Below are positions 18,372 through 27,476 of a DNA stretch of 64,000 nucleotides, piece by piece; position 1 is the first letter of the stretch; every line of letters begins with the position of its first letter. Origin of the DNA: Ancylobacter defluvii (GTDB lineage Bacteria > Pseudomonadota > Alphaproteobacteria > Rhizobiales > Xanthobacteraceae); NCBI RefSeq assembly GCF_018390605.1, contig NZ_JAHBGD010000017.1:54010-118009 (forward strand), given 5' to 3'. Position numbers and translations under genes: made by a program. Below the pieces are notes generated by a model, which saw nothing but the letters and a program-made list of their open reading frames with translations, was not told the DNA's origin and did no database searches.

Positions 18372-19977
18372 TGTCGGTGAAGACGATGCCCGGCCAGCGC
18401 TCGCCGGTGTAGCCGATCATGAACGCCGAGGAGGCGAGGAACACCGGGTCGCCGTCGAGATCCTCCGCCATGGAGGAGCGGTTGCCGGCGATGAAATCAT
18501 CGAGCTTCTTGGGCTCCGTGCAGGACACCCAGCGCGCCAGCTGGAACTCGCTCATGTCGAAGCCGACGTCCAGGCTGTATTCGGCATCGAGCCGGTTCTT
18601 CAGCACGTCGAGCTGCAGCGGGCCGACCACGCCGACCAGTGCCGGCGAGCCGTCATTGGGACGGAACACCTGCACCACGCCCTCTTCCGCCATCTCCTGC
18701 AGTGCCTGCTTCAGCTTCTTGGCCTTCATGGCGTCGGCGAGCTTCACCCGGCGAAGGATTTCCGGCGCGAAGCTCGGCACGCCGACGAAGTTGATCTCCT
18801 CGCCCTCGGTCAGCGTGTCGCCGATGCGCAGATTGCCGTGATTGGGAATGCCGACCACGTCGCCGGCATAGGCCTCCTCGGCCAGCTGGCGGTCCTGCGC
18901 GAAGAAGAATTGCGGCGTCGACAGGCTCATCGGCTTGCCGGTGCGCACCAGCTTCGCCTTCATGCCGCGCGACAGCTTGCCCGAGCACAGCCGGGCGAAG
19001 GCGATGCGGTCGCGGTGGTTGGGGTCCATGTTCGCCTGGATCTTGAACACGAAAGCCGTCATGCGCGGCTCCTCGGCCTCGACCCGGCGCTTGTCGGCAT
19101 CCTGCGCCCGCGGCGGCGGGGCATATTTGCCGAGGCCCTCCAGAAGGTCACCGACGCCGAAATTGCGCAGCGCCGAGCCGAAATAGACCGGGGTGAGATG
19201 ACCTTCGAGGAAGCTGTCGAGCTCGAACGGGTTGCAGCCCTCGCGCACCAGCCCGAGTTCCTCGGTGAGCGCCGCCTCGTCGAGCGACTTATTCAGCCCG
19301 GCAATCGCCGCCATGCTCATGTCGCGCAACGGGCCGGTCTTGCCCTCGTCGCCGTCGAGCAGCCGCATGCCGCCGGTGGCGATGTCCATGGTGCCGACGA
19401 AATCGCGCCCGCGCCCCACCGGCCAGGTCATCGGCGTGGTGTCGAGCGCCAGCGTCTTCTCGATCTCGTCGAGGATCTCGAACGGGTCGCGGCTCTCGCG
19501 ATCCATCTTGTTGATGAAGGTGATGATCGGGATGTCGCGCAGCCGGCACACTTCGAGCAGCTTGCGCGTGCGCGCCTCGATGCCCTTGGCGGCGTCGATC
19601 ACCATCACCGCCGCATCGACGGCGGTCAGCGTGCGGTAGGTGTCCTCCGAGAAGTCCTCATGGCCCGGCGTGTCCAGAAGGTTGAACACGTGACCGGCGA
19701 ATTCGAAGGTCATCACCGAGGTGGCGACCGAGATGCCGCGCTCGCGCTCGATCGCCATCCAGTCCGAGCGGGTCGAGCGCCGGTCCTTCTTGGCGCGCAC
19801 CTGGCCGGCGAGCTGGATCGCGCCGCCGAACAGCAGCAGCTTTTCGGTCAGCGTGGTCTTGCCGGCATCCGGGTGCGAGATGATCGCGAAGGTGCGCCGG
19901 CGCGCGACTTCGAGCGCGATGGGCGAGGCCGCGGAATTCGAGAGGGCGTTGGACGGAGCGTTGGACGGAGCGTTCAT
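18343..19977 (-). CDS. prfC: Peptide chain release factor 3
   Basis: Translational GTPase that recycles RF1/RF2. 544 residues: P-loop SHPDAGKTTLTEK, RGISVATSVMTFEF switch I, DTPGHEDFSEDTYR switch II, NKMD motif in FINKMDRESRDP, followed by EF-G-like domains II and III. ATG 19977 gives an N-terminus that begins with a repetitive MNAPSNAPSNALSN segment encoded by a 12-base repeat. The open frame continues to 20052, but no ribosome site favours it. It is about 15 residues longer than the E. coli protein, and the difference is largely this repeat. Confidence 0.95.
   Translation of the reverse strand: MNAPSNAPSNALSNSAASPIALEVARRRTFAIISHPDAGKTTLTEKLLLFGGAIQLAGQVRAKKDRRSTRSDWMAIERERGISVATSVMTFEFAGHVFNLLDTPGHEDFSEDTYRTLTAVDAAVMVIDAAKGIEARTRKLLEVCRLRDIPIITFINKMDRESRDPFEILDEIEKTLALDTTPMTWPVGRGRDFVGTMDIATGGMRLLDGDEGKTGPLRDMSMAAIAGLNKSLDEAALTEELGLVREGCNPFELDSFLEGHLTPVYFGSALRNFGVGDLLEGLGKYAPPPRAQDADKRRVEAEEPRMTAFVFKIQANMDPNHRDRIAFARLCSGKLSRGMKAKLVRTGKPMSLSTPQFFFAQDRQLAEEAYAGDVVGIPNHGNLRIGDTLTEGEEINFVGVPSFAPEILRRVKLADAMKAKKLKQALQEMAEEGVVQVFRPNDGSPALVGVVGPLQLDVLKNRLDAEYSLDVGFDMSEFQLARWVSCTEPKKLDDFIAGNRSSMAEDLDGDPVFLASSAFMIGYTGERWPGIVFTDIKDVKKKAA
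19945..19974 (-). repeat. 12-bp tandem repeat encoding APSN units at the prfC N-terminus
   Basis: Reading the plus strand, GGACGGAGCGTT occurs twice in tandem just before the reverse-strand start codon, preceded by a partial third unit ending GGGCGTT. The units encode NAPS/NALS on the minus strand. Being in frame, copy-number change would only lengthen or shorten the N-terminus. Confidence 0.7.
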
Positions 19978-20120
19978 GGCGCCGGATGTGGCAGGGATGG
20001 CGCGGCTTATCAAGAGGCGGACGGTGGGAACGGCCGATACCGGCACTCTCATGCGGAGTGTCCGGGCCGGCCGGCCGCTCTTTGTCCGGGGGGCGCGGAT
20101 CGGCGCGACACGCAGTCGGC

Positions 20121-20522
20121 GAGGGTCGAAGACCCCTCACCCCACCCCTCTCCCCGGCGGGGAGAGGGGGCCACGGAACCTCGCCATGTCAGGCGGAATG
20201 GGCAGATCCGACTTTATACGGGTGGAACGCCTCATCTTCCTTCCCTCTCCCCGCTGGGCAGAGGTGGCCCGCGCAGCGGGTCGGTGAGGGGAGACACCAT
20301 TGGGAGGCGTCGAAGACCCTTCTCCCCTCTCCCCGGCGGGGAGAGGGGGCCACGGAACCTCGCCATGTCAGGCGGAATGGGCAGAACCTATTTTATACGG
20401 GTGGAACGCCTCATCTTCCTTCCCTCTCCCCGCTGGGGAGAGGTGGCCCGCTCAGCGGGTCGGTGAGGGGAGACACCATTGGGAGGCGTCGAAGACCCCT
20501 CACCCCTACGGAAAGAGGGAGC
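20121..20522. repeat. Two tandem copies of a unit of about 179 bp with paired palindromes (locus 3)
   Basis: CCACGGAACC starts at 20171 and again at 20350, a 179-base shift, and the surrounding sequence repeats, including the filler TTTATACGGGTGGAACGCC (19 bases). Each unit has a CTCTCCCC..GGGGAGAG hairpin on both sides plus the CCCGC..AGCGGG hairpin and GTCGGTGAGGGGAGAC. A partial third copy ends near 20522. The filler is unlike that at 9011-9595, although the palindromes are shared. It occupies nearly the whole gap between prfC and the ArsC-like gene. Confidence 0.9.
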
Positions 20523-20529
20523 AGCGCCG

Positions 20530-20880
20530 CTACTTGGAAAACTCCGCCGCGTAGATCTCCGGCTTGAAGCCGACGATCAGTTTGTCGTCGGCCTCCAGCA
20601 CCGGGCGCTTGATCATCGAGGGCTGCGCCAGCATCAGCGCCATCGCCTTCGGCGCGTCGAGGTTCTGCTTCTCGGCCTCGGGCAACGCGCGGAAGGTGGT
20701 GCCGGCGCGGTTGAGCAGCACTTCCCAGCCGAGCTGCTTCACCCAGCCGCCGAGTCGCTCGCGATCGATGCCGGCCGCCTTGTAGTCGTGGAAGCCATAG
20801 GCGACGCCGTGCTGGTCGAGCCAGGCGCGCGCCTTCTTCATGGTGTCGCAGTTCTTGATGCCGTAGATCGTCGCGGCCAT
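20530..20880 (-). CDS. ArsC/Spx-type thioredoxin-fold protein (YffB-like)
   Basis: 116 residues starting MAATIYGIKNCDTMKKARAW. The redox site is a single Cys in NCDTMKKA rather than CxxC, as in the YffB/Spx subgroup of ArsC-family proteins. LNRAGTTFRALPE, QPSMIKRPVLE and VGFKPE are family motifs. Called arsenate-reductase-related by family, but true arsenate reduction is doubtful: no ars operon is nearby and YffB-like members are thought to use glutathione on unknown substrates. Confidence 0.88.
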   Translation of the reverse strand: MAATIYGIKNCDTMKKARAWLDQHGVAYGFHDYKAAGIDRERLGGWVKQLGWEVLLNRAGTTFRALPEAEKQNLDAPKAMALMLAQPSMIKRPVLEADDKLIVGFKPEIYAAEFSK

Positions 20881-20911
20881 GGCGCGCCTCCGCTGATGTG
20901 CTGCGGCTGAT

Positions 20912-21718
20912 CTAGCGCGCCGCGGCCAGCCTCGCCACCGCCCGCCTGGCCATCACCGCGACGAGTTGCGCCCGATAGGCGCCGGAGCCGTGGATATCGG
21001 CGATCATGTCGTCGGCCTCCGGCTTGAGGCCATCCAGCGCGGCGGGGCTAAACTCCGCCGCCAATGCCGCCTCGGCCTCCGCCCAGCGGAACACGCCGCC
21101 CTGGCTGGCGCCGGTGACGGCGACGCGGATCTCGTCGCCCCCGCGCCAGACGAACACGCCGGCCATGGCATAGCGCGAGGCGGGGTTGGGGTATTTCTCA
21201 TACGTGCCCTCGCCGCCGAGCGGGAAGCGCACGGCAGTGACGATCTCGCCCGGCTGCAACGCCGTCTCGAACAGGCCGGTGAAGAACGCGGCCGCCAGCA
21301 GTTCGCGCCGGTCGGTGACGATGGTGGCGGCGAGAGCGAGGCAGGCGGCGGGATAGTCGGCGGAAGGATCGTTATTGGCGATGGAGCCGCCGAGCGTGCC
21401 GCGATTGCGCACCGCCGGATCGCCGATCAGCCCGGCCAGCGCCGCCAGCGCCGGCAAATGGGCGACGACGACCGGCGAGGTCGCCACCTCGACATGGCGC
21501 GCCATCGCGCCGATGACGAGGGCGTCGTCGTGAAGCGTGATGCCCTTCAGCGCCGTCACCCCCGACAGGTCGACGAGATCGGACGGGCTGGCGAGGCGCT
21601 GCTTCAGCGTCGGGATCAGCGTCTGGCCGCCGGCGAGCGGCTTGGCCTCCTCGGAGGCGGCCAGCGCCGCCAGCGCATCGGCAAGCTCGGACGGGCGGTG
21701 ATAGGCGAAGGCGAACAT
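20912..21718 (-). CDS. FAD-binding medium subunit of a xanthine-dehydrogenase-family hydroxylase (CoxM type)
   Basis: 268 residues. The N-terminal FAD segment has AGGQTLIPTLKQR (AGGQ-S/T-L motif) and the second flavin motif TLGGSIANNDPSADYPA, as in CoxM/CutM subunits that pass electrons from FeS clusters to FAD. It follows the FeS subunit by 12 bases on the minus strand, and both follow a CoxG gene. No molybdopterin subunit lies next to it; the nearest are the genes at 41607-43982 and 44144-46450. Substrate unknown. Confidence 0.9.
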   Translation of the reverse strand: MFAFAYHRPSELADALAALAASEEAKPLAGGQTLIPTLKQRLASPSDLVDLSGVTALKGITLHDDALVIGAMARHVEVATSPVVVAHLPALAALAGLIGDPAVRNRGTLGGSIANNDPSADYPAACLALAATIVTDRRELLAAAFFTGLFETALQPGEIVTAVRFPLGGEGTYEKYPNPASRYAMAGVFVWRGGDEIRVAVTGASQGGVFRWAEAEAALAAEFSPAALDGLKPEADDMIADIHGSGAYRAQLVAVMARRAVARLAAAR

Positions 21719-21730
21719 CTCCCGCTCCTC

Positions 21731-22240
<510 letters not shown>

Positions 22241-22304
22241 CGAACCTCTCCCGGATTCAGGCGACGCGTCACAAGGCAACGCTTGTCGGCATGTAGACGA
22301 TGGA

Positions 22305-22781
22305 TCAGGCCTCGCCCGCCGCTGCCTCGGCGGGCTCGGGCACCGGCGCCACCACCGCGGCGAAGGCGGTGAAGAACTCGCCGGTCAGCTTCTTCACGGT
22401 GCCGTCGATCAGACGCGCGCCGAGCTGGGCGATCTTTCCGCCCACCTTGGCCTCGGTCTGATAGGTCAGCACCGTCTCCTCCCCCTCCTCGTCGAGCCGC
22501 ACCAGCGAGGAGCCCTTGGCGAAGCCGGCCACCCCGCCCTGTCCCTCGCCGACGATGCGGCAGGAGGCCGGCGGATCCAGCTCGGTCAGCGTGACGTTGC
22601 CGGCAAAGGCGACCTTCATCGGACCGATCTTCAACACCATCTTCGCGGTGAACTCGGTCGGCGAGACCTGCACCACCTCCTGGCAGCCCGGCGTGCACTG
22701 GCGCAGCACCTCGGGATCGTTGAGCGCCGCCCAGACGGCGGCGCGGGGGGAGGCGATGCGGTGCGAGCCGGAAAATTCCAT
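22305..22781 (-). CDS. CoxG-family SRPBCC protein (molybdenum hydroxylase accessory)
   Basis: 158 residues with the CoxG/polyketide-cyclase-like fold: MEFSGSHRIASPRAAVWAALNDP at the start (quoted in part), CTPGCQEV, and a C-terminal GGKIAQLGARLIDGTVKKL helix. CoxG proteins are thought to recruit CO dehydrogenase or related hydroxylases to the membrane. A 64-base gap separates it from the FeS subunit. The open frame extends to 23081, but only the part from ATG 22781 is family-like. First gene of a three-gene minus unit divergent from livJ. Confidence 0.88.
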   Translation of the reverse strand: MEFSGSHRIASPRAAVWAALNDPEVLRQCTPGCQEVVQVSPTEFTAKMVLKIGPMKVAFAGNVTLTELDPPASCRIVGEGQGGVAGFAKGSSLVRLDEEGEETVLTYQTEAKVGGKIAQLGARLIDGTVKKLTGEFFTAFAAVVAPVPEPAEAAAGEA

Positions 22782-23203
22782 GAAGTCACCTGAAGCGAGG
22801 ACGCCGGCCCGGGGCCGGAGGAAAGGCAAGGAAGCCGCCCGCCGGACCGCGGGAGGAGACGAGTGGATCGGCAACGGCCGGGCCGGCGCGCCGCGACCCT
22901 GCCGGCAGCCCGGCGAGCAACGACCATGCCATGCCTGCAACGGCGCCGTCCATGATCGCCCGGCGGGCACCGGCGGCACGGAACTGCCGCCAGGAGAGGC
23001 AGGCGACGCATAAAATTCGCGCACCCTTAAGTTACGTGACGGATTGAGGAATTCACCTCGATTGGTATGGTTACATAGCACACCATACCATCAGGGTGGA
23101 AGCGACCTCCTCCACCTGATGGCACCGCGCATGAACGGCCTCCGAGCAGGGCGCGATCTTCGCCGCCCACAGCACCCACTGCCCAGAGCACAGGAACAGG
23201 CAC
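22782..23203. other. Divergent promoter region between coxG and livJ
   Basis: 422 bases. The coxG-proximal part is GC-rich and featureless. The part from about 23010 to 23100 is AT-richer and holds a perfect 9-base inverted repeat (separate entry) and a possible plus-strand promoter TTGAGG (23044-23049), 16 bases, TATGGT (23066-23071). Confidence 0.45.
23063..23090. promoter_or_regulatory. Candidate operator upstream of livJ: TGGTATGGT - 10 bases - ACCATACCA
   Basis: Perfect 9-base inverted repeat with a 10-base spacer. It overlaps the possible -10 element at 23066-23071, so a bound protein would block transcription of the ABC transporter operon. The half-site is unlike the other palindromes in this island. 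The regulator is not known. Confidence 0.5.
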
Positions 23204-24445
23204 ATGTTCGAACGAGATCCTCGCCGCCGCGCCCTCTCCCCCTCGCGCCGCACCGGCCTGCTGGCGGCGGCGCTGATCGCCGCGCTCGCCGGCACCGCGG
23301 CGGCTCCGGCCCTCGCGCAGGAAGTGATCAAGATCGGCGCGCCGCTGGCGCTCACCGGCGGCCTCGCCGATGAGGGCAAGAAGCAGGACCTCGTCTGGAA
23401 GATGTGGGTGGAGAAGGTCAACGCCGCCGGCGGCCTGAAGGTCGGCGACAAGACCATGAAGGTGGAGCTGATCGAATACGACTACCAGTCGGAGGGCCAG
23501 CGCGCCTCGCAGCTCGCCGAAAAGCTGATCAACGACGACAAGGTGCAGTTCCTGTTCGCGCCGTTCGGCTCCGGCCACACCAAGATCGTCGGCGGCGTCG
23601 GCGAGCGCTACCAGGTGCCGACCATCGCCTGCGTCGCCTCCTCCGAAAGCGTGTTCGACCAGAGCCTGAAGCACCTGTTCGGCACGCTCTCCCCCAATGG
23701 CGGCATGACCACCGCCATGGTGAAGATGTTCAAGGAGAAGTTCCCGGAGACCAAGACCATCGCCGTGCTCGGCCGCGACGACGTGTTCCCCAAATCGATG
23801 GCCGAGGGCATCGCCAAGGCGGCGGAAGCGCAGGGCCTGACCGTCGCCTATAAGGAGCTCTATCCCGTAGGCACCATGGACCACGCCGCGGCGCTGTCCT
23901 CGATCAAGGCGGCCAAGCCGGACTGGATCTACATCACCGGCTACACTCAGGACCTGATCCTCGCCCGCAAGCAGATGCAGGACCTCGGCGTCACCGCGCC
24001 GATCGTCACCATGGTGACCGGCCCGTCCTACAAGGAATTCACCGAGGGGCTCGGCAAGCTGGCCGACGGCGTCACCTCGTCGAGCTGGTGGCACCACGCC
24101 ACCAACTATACCGGCCAGGGCGTGTGGCCGGCGACCGCCGATTTCTACAAGGACTTCCAGGCCAAGACCGGCGGCGCCGACCCGGACTATGTGCACGGCT
24201 CCTGCGCCGCCGCCGGCGAGGTGATCGCCGACGCGCTGGCCCGCACCGGCTCGCTCGACAAGGCCAAGCTGCGCGACGCCATCGCGGCCACCGACATCCA
24301 GACCTTCTACGGCCCGATCAAGTTCGGCCCGACCGGCATGAACCTCACCCGCGAACTGCCGATCATCCAGGTGCAGGGCGAGACCATCAAGGTGCTCGCC
24401 CCGGCGGACATCAAGAACGCCGACCTCATCGCCATGCCGAAGTGA
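23204..24445 (+). CDS. Branched-chain-amino-acid-type ABC transporter substrate-binding protein
   Basis: 413 residues, exported. The signal peptide has a charged N-region with RR at residues 15-16, a hydrophobic core and cleavage after ALA near residue 38. The mature part begins EVIKIGAPLALTGGLADEGKKQ, the usual LivJ/Peripla_BP_6 start (quoted in part). LFAPFGSGHTK and VASSESVFDQ line the likely ligand site. AGGAACAGG precedes ATG 23204. It leads livHMGF, although a repeat-rich 459-base gap follows. The ligand may be an aromatic or aliphatic acid rather than an amino acid, as is often true of this family; not determinable here. Confidence 0.9.
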   Translation: MFERDPRRRALSPSRRTGLLAAALIAALAGTAAAPALAQEVIKIGAPLALTGGLADEGKKQDLVWKMWVEKVNAAGGLKVGDKTMKVELIEYDYQSEGQRASQLAEKLINDDKVQFLFAPFGSGHTKIVGGVGERYQVPTIACVASSESVFDQSLKHLFGTLSPNGGMTTAMVKMFKEKFPETKTIAVLGRDDVFPKSMAEGIAKAAEAQGLTVAYKELYPVGTMDHAAALSSIKAAKPDWIYITGYTQDLILARKQMQDLGVTAPIVTMVTGPSYKEFTEGLGKLADGVTSSSWWHHATNYTGQGVWPATADFYKDFQAKTGGADPDYVHGSCAAAGEVIADALARTGSLDKAKLRDAIAATDIQTFYGPIKFGPTGMNLTRELPIIQVQGETIKVLAPADIKNADLIAMPK

Positions 24446-24608
24446 GGAGCGCGGCAGGGATCGCTTGCACGCGGCGCGGGCACCGTCCCGCCGCGTGAAG
24501 AGGCCGGCGGACGCTGACAGACCCCCCTCTGGTCCGCCGGCCAACTTCACCCCGCTTCGCCAGAATGTCGGCTTCATGCCGGCGCAACCGGCGAAGTCCC
24601 TTACCTTC

Positions 24609-24792
24609 TCCCTCTCCCCGCACGGAACTCGGCTGTTGCCGGGTTCCGTGCGGGGAGAGGTCGACATCGGATACATCCGATGTCGATGGAGAGGGGTGGG
24701 GTGAGGGGGCGGGCGCTCCAAGGCTCCGCAATGTCGTCCCCCTCACCGCCCCGCTGCGCGGGCCACCTCTCCCCAATGGGGAGAGGGAAACG
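24609..24792. repeat. Composite palindromic repeat, locus 4, with nested double hairpin
   Basis: Between livJ and livH. First hairpin: CTCTCCCCGCACGGAAC pairs perfectly with GTTCCGTGCGGGGAGAG around a CTGTTG loop. Second hairpin 24661-24686: TCGACATCGGA, TACA loop, TCCGATGTCGA, a perfect 11-base stem. Then GGAGAGGGGTGGGGTGAGGG, a spacer, CCCCTCACC, the GCTGCGCGGGCC hairpin and a final CTCTCCCCAATGGGGAGAG. The rest of the 24446-24904 gap holds nothing I recognise. Confidence 0.85.
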
Positions 24793-24904
24793 AACGCCAG
24801 ATTTTCGAGAGAGCGCCATGAAGCTGATCCCGCATCGCCCAATCGGCCGAGGAGACGTCATGGCCGCATGCATCATGACCATGTTGGGGAGCAACGCCTG
24901 ACCG

Positions 24905-25768
24905 ATGGCCATCTATTCGCAGATCCTCGCCAACGGGCTGATGCTGGGCGCGCTCTATGCCTGCCTCGCCGTCGGCTTCTCGCTGGTGTGGGGGGTGTTG
25001 AACGTGATCAACATGCTCCACGGTTCCTTCATCATCCTCGGCGGCTACCTCACCTATTTCGCCTGGCACGCCTGGGGCATCCACCCGATCGTCATGCTGC
25101 CGGTGGTCGGCGCCCTGCTGTTCGCGCTGGGCTTCGCGCTGCAGAAGCTGGTGATCAACCGGGTGGTCAGCGCGCCGGTGCTCACCACGCTGACGCTGAC
25201 CTTCGGCCTCGACATGATCCTCTACAACGTCATGACCTACTGGTTCACGGCGACGCCGCGCCGGGTGACGCTGGATCTCGGCGCCGTCAGCCTCGGGCCG
25301 GTGACGCTGCCGGTGGACCGGCTGTTCGGCACCGCCCTCGCGCTGGCGCTGACGCTGCTGCTCTACGCGGTGATGCGCGGCTCCAATATCGGCCGCGCCA
25401 TCGTGGCGGTGCGCATGGACCGCTCGGCGGCCGAGCTGATGGGCATCCGCACCGAGCGCATCTACGCCATCACCTTCGGCATCGGCGCGCTGATGGCCGG
25501 CGTCGCGGGGGTAGTGTTCGCCTCGATCTTCCCGATCACCACCAATGTCACCGGCACCTATCTCGGCAAGGCCTTCGTGGTCTGCGTGGTCGGCGGCCTC
25601 GGCTCGGTGCCGGGCGCGCTGGTCGGCGGGCTGGTGCTCGGGCTGGTGGAAAGCCTCGCCGGCCACTGGTTCGGCCCGCAGCAGGCGATCACCGCCGGCT
25701 TCGCGCTGATGCTGATCATCCTGCTCACCCGTCCCACCGGCCTCGTCGGCGTCAGGGGGTATGAATGA
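24905..25768 (+). CDS. Branched-chain-type ABC permease LivH
   Basis: 287 residues, about eight hydrophobic helices, starting MAIYSQILANGLMLGALYACLAVGFSLVWGVLNVIN (quoted in part), the standard LivH opening. VVGGLGSVPGALVGGLVLGLVE near the C-terminus is the conserved cytoplasmic loop that contacts the ATPase. It overlaps livM by 4 bases (ATGA), so the two are translationally coupled. Confidence 0.92.
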   Translation: MAIYSQILANGLMLGALYACLAVGFSLVWGVLNVINMLHGSFIILGGYLTYFAWHAWGIHPIVMLPVVGALLFALGFALQKLVINRVVSAPVLTTLTLTFGLDMILYNVMTYWFTATPRRVTLDLGAVSLGPVTLPVDRLFGTALALALTLLLYAVMRGSNIGRAIVAVRMDRSAAELMGIRTERIYAITFGIGALMAGVAGVVFASIFPITTNVTGTYLGKAFVVCVVGGLGSVPGALVGGLVLGLVESLAGHWFGPQQAITAGFALMLIILLTRPTGLVGVRGYE

Positions 25769-26706
25769 AATCCGGGCCCCTCGCCTATCTCCTTCTCGCC
25801 GCTGGCATATTGGTGCTGGCGACCACGCCGCTCTATGCCGATAATTACGTGGTGCGCACCGCCGCCATCGTCGCCATGTATGGCGCGCTCGCCACCTCGT
25901 GGAACTTCATCGGCGGCTTCACCGGCTATCCCTCCTTCTCCACCGCCGCCTTCTTCGGGCTCGGCTGCTATGTCGGCGCCATCTGCCAGCGCGCCGGCGT
26001 GCCGATGATCGCCGCCTGGCTGATCGCCACGCTGATGGTCGGCGTGTTCGCGGCGCTGCTGGGCGCGATCATCCTGCGGCTGAGGGGGCATTATTTCGCC
26101 ATCGGCTCCATCGCCGTGGTGGAAGTGTGCCGGCTGGTGGTCTCGTCCTGGTCGAGCCTGACCGGCGGCGGCGACGGGCTGAACCTGCCGCTGCTGCACT
26201 GGCCGCCGGAAGAGTTGATGCGCTTCTTCCTGTTCGTGATGCTCGGCATCCTGGTGCTGAGCCTGATCGCCACCTTCCTGGTGGATCGCGCCCGGCTCGG
26301 CTTCGGCCTGCGCTGCATCCACCAGAACGAGGATGCCGCCGCCATGGTCGGCATCGACACCACCCGCTACAAGGTCGCCGCCTACACGCTGTCAGCGATC
26401 TTCTGCGCCGCCGCGGGCGCCGCCTATGCCTCGTGGACCGGCTACATCGACCCGACGGAGTCGTTCCAGATCCTGATGACGGTGAAGGTGCCGGTGATGG
26501 CGATGCTCGGCGGCGCCGGCACGCTGGCCGGGCCGTTCCTCGGCGCCGCCGCCTTCGTGCTGCTCGAAGAGGTGTTCTGGGCCAATTTCCTCGACTGGAA
26601 CCGCGCTATTCTCGGCGTGGTCATCGTGCTCTTGGTGTTCTTCCTGCCGGGCGGGCTGCTCAGCCTGCACCTGCGCCGCCGCGCGAAGTCGGGAGGCGCC
26701 GCATGA
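25765..26706 (+). CDS. Branched-chain-type ABC permease LivM
   Basis: 313 residues with about nine hydrophobic helices and the LivM features GFTGYPSFSTAAFFGLGCYVGA, GIDTTRYK (after the family AxGIDxxRYK pattern) and GGAGTLAGPFLGAAAF. The final residues are basic. ATG overlaps the livH stop, and its own stop overlaps the livG start by 4 bases. Confidence 0.92.
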   Translation: MKSGPLAYLLLAAGILVLATTPLYADNYVVRTAAIVAMYGALATSWNFIGGFTGYPSFSTAAFFGLGCYVGAICQRAGVPMIAAWLIATLMVGVFAALLGAIILRLRGHYFAIGSIAVVEVCRLVVSSWSSLTGGGDGLNLPLLHWPPEELMRFFLFVMLGILVLSLIATFLVDRARLGFGLRCIHQNEDAAAMVGIDTTRYKVAAYTLSAIFCAAAGAAYASWTGYIDPTESFQILMTVKVPVMAMLGGAGTLAGPFLGAAAFVLLEEVFWANFLDWNRAILGVVIVLLVFFLPGGLLSLHLRRRAKSGGAA

Positions 26707-27476
26707 GCACCTCCACAACCGGCGATGCCATCCTGAAGCTCGACGGCGTGTCGAAGACCTTCGGCGGGCTGAAGGCGCTGACCGACGTGTCCTTCGCGCT
26801 CCAGCCCGGCGAGGTGGTCGGGCTGATCGGGCCCAACGGCGCCGGCAAGACCACGCTGGTCAATGTCGTCACCGGCAATCTGCGGCCGTCCTCGGGCAGC
26901 ATCCTGTTCGAGGGCAAGGACGTGGCGGCGCAGAAGCCGCATGAGGCGGCGCGGCGCGGGCTGGCGCGCACCTTCCAGATCGTCCAGCCCTTCCCGCAGA
27001 TGACGGTGCTGGAGAACGTCACCGCCGGCGCGCTGTTCGGCGGCGGCGCCGCGTCGGTCGGCGACGCGCGCGACATGGCACGCACCAGCCTCGACTTCGT
27101 CGGCCTCGCGCCGCTGGCCGACAGGCCGGCGGCACAGCTGGCGCTGGCCGCCCGCAAGCGGCTGGAACTGGCCAAGAGCCTGGCGATGAACCCCAAAGTG
27201 CTGATGCTCGACGAGGTGAATGCCGGGCTCAACTCCTCGGAGATCGACGGCGCGCTCGCCCTCATCCGCAGCATCGCCGAGCGCGGCGTCACCGTGCTGA
27301 TCATCGAGCACCTGATGAAGGTGGTGCTATCGCTGTCGAAGCGCCTTCTGGTGCTGCATCACGGCCAGATGATCGCCGACGGGCCGAGCCGCGAGATCGT
27401 CGCCGACGAGCGGGTGATCGAGGCCTATCTCGGCCAGAAATACGCGGCCAAGCTCAAGGAGCGGCACCATGGCTGA
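26703..27476 (+). CDS. ABC transporter ATP-binding protein LivG
   Basis: 257 residues. Walker A GPNGAGKTT near residue 43, Q-loop in RTFQIVQPFP, Walker B VLMLDEV, and H-loop His in LIIEHLMK. The signature is LALAARKRLELAKSLA in place of LSGGQ, a variant common in LivG-like ATPases of aromatic-acid importers. The true start is ATG 26703, overlapping the livM stop; the same frame is open much further upstream inside livM but is not coding there. Confidence 0.92.
   Translation: MSTSTTGDAILKLDGVSKTFGGLKALTDVSFALQPGEVVGLIGPNGAGKTTLVNVVTGNLRPSSGSILFEGKDVAAQKPHEAARRGLARTFQIVQPFPQMTVLENVTAGALFGGGAASVGDARDMARTSLDFVGLAPLADRPAAQLALAARKRLELAKSLAMNPKVLMLDEVNAGLNSSEIDGALALIRSIAERGVTVLIIEHLMKVVLSLSKRLLVLHHGQMIADGPSREIVADERVIEAYLGQKYAAKLKERHHG

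Noticed and set aside
20530..20880. Arsenate reductase of an arsenic-resistance system
   Set aside because: Single-Cys YffB/Spx-like protein with no arsB/arsR or acr3 nearby.
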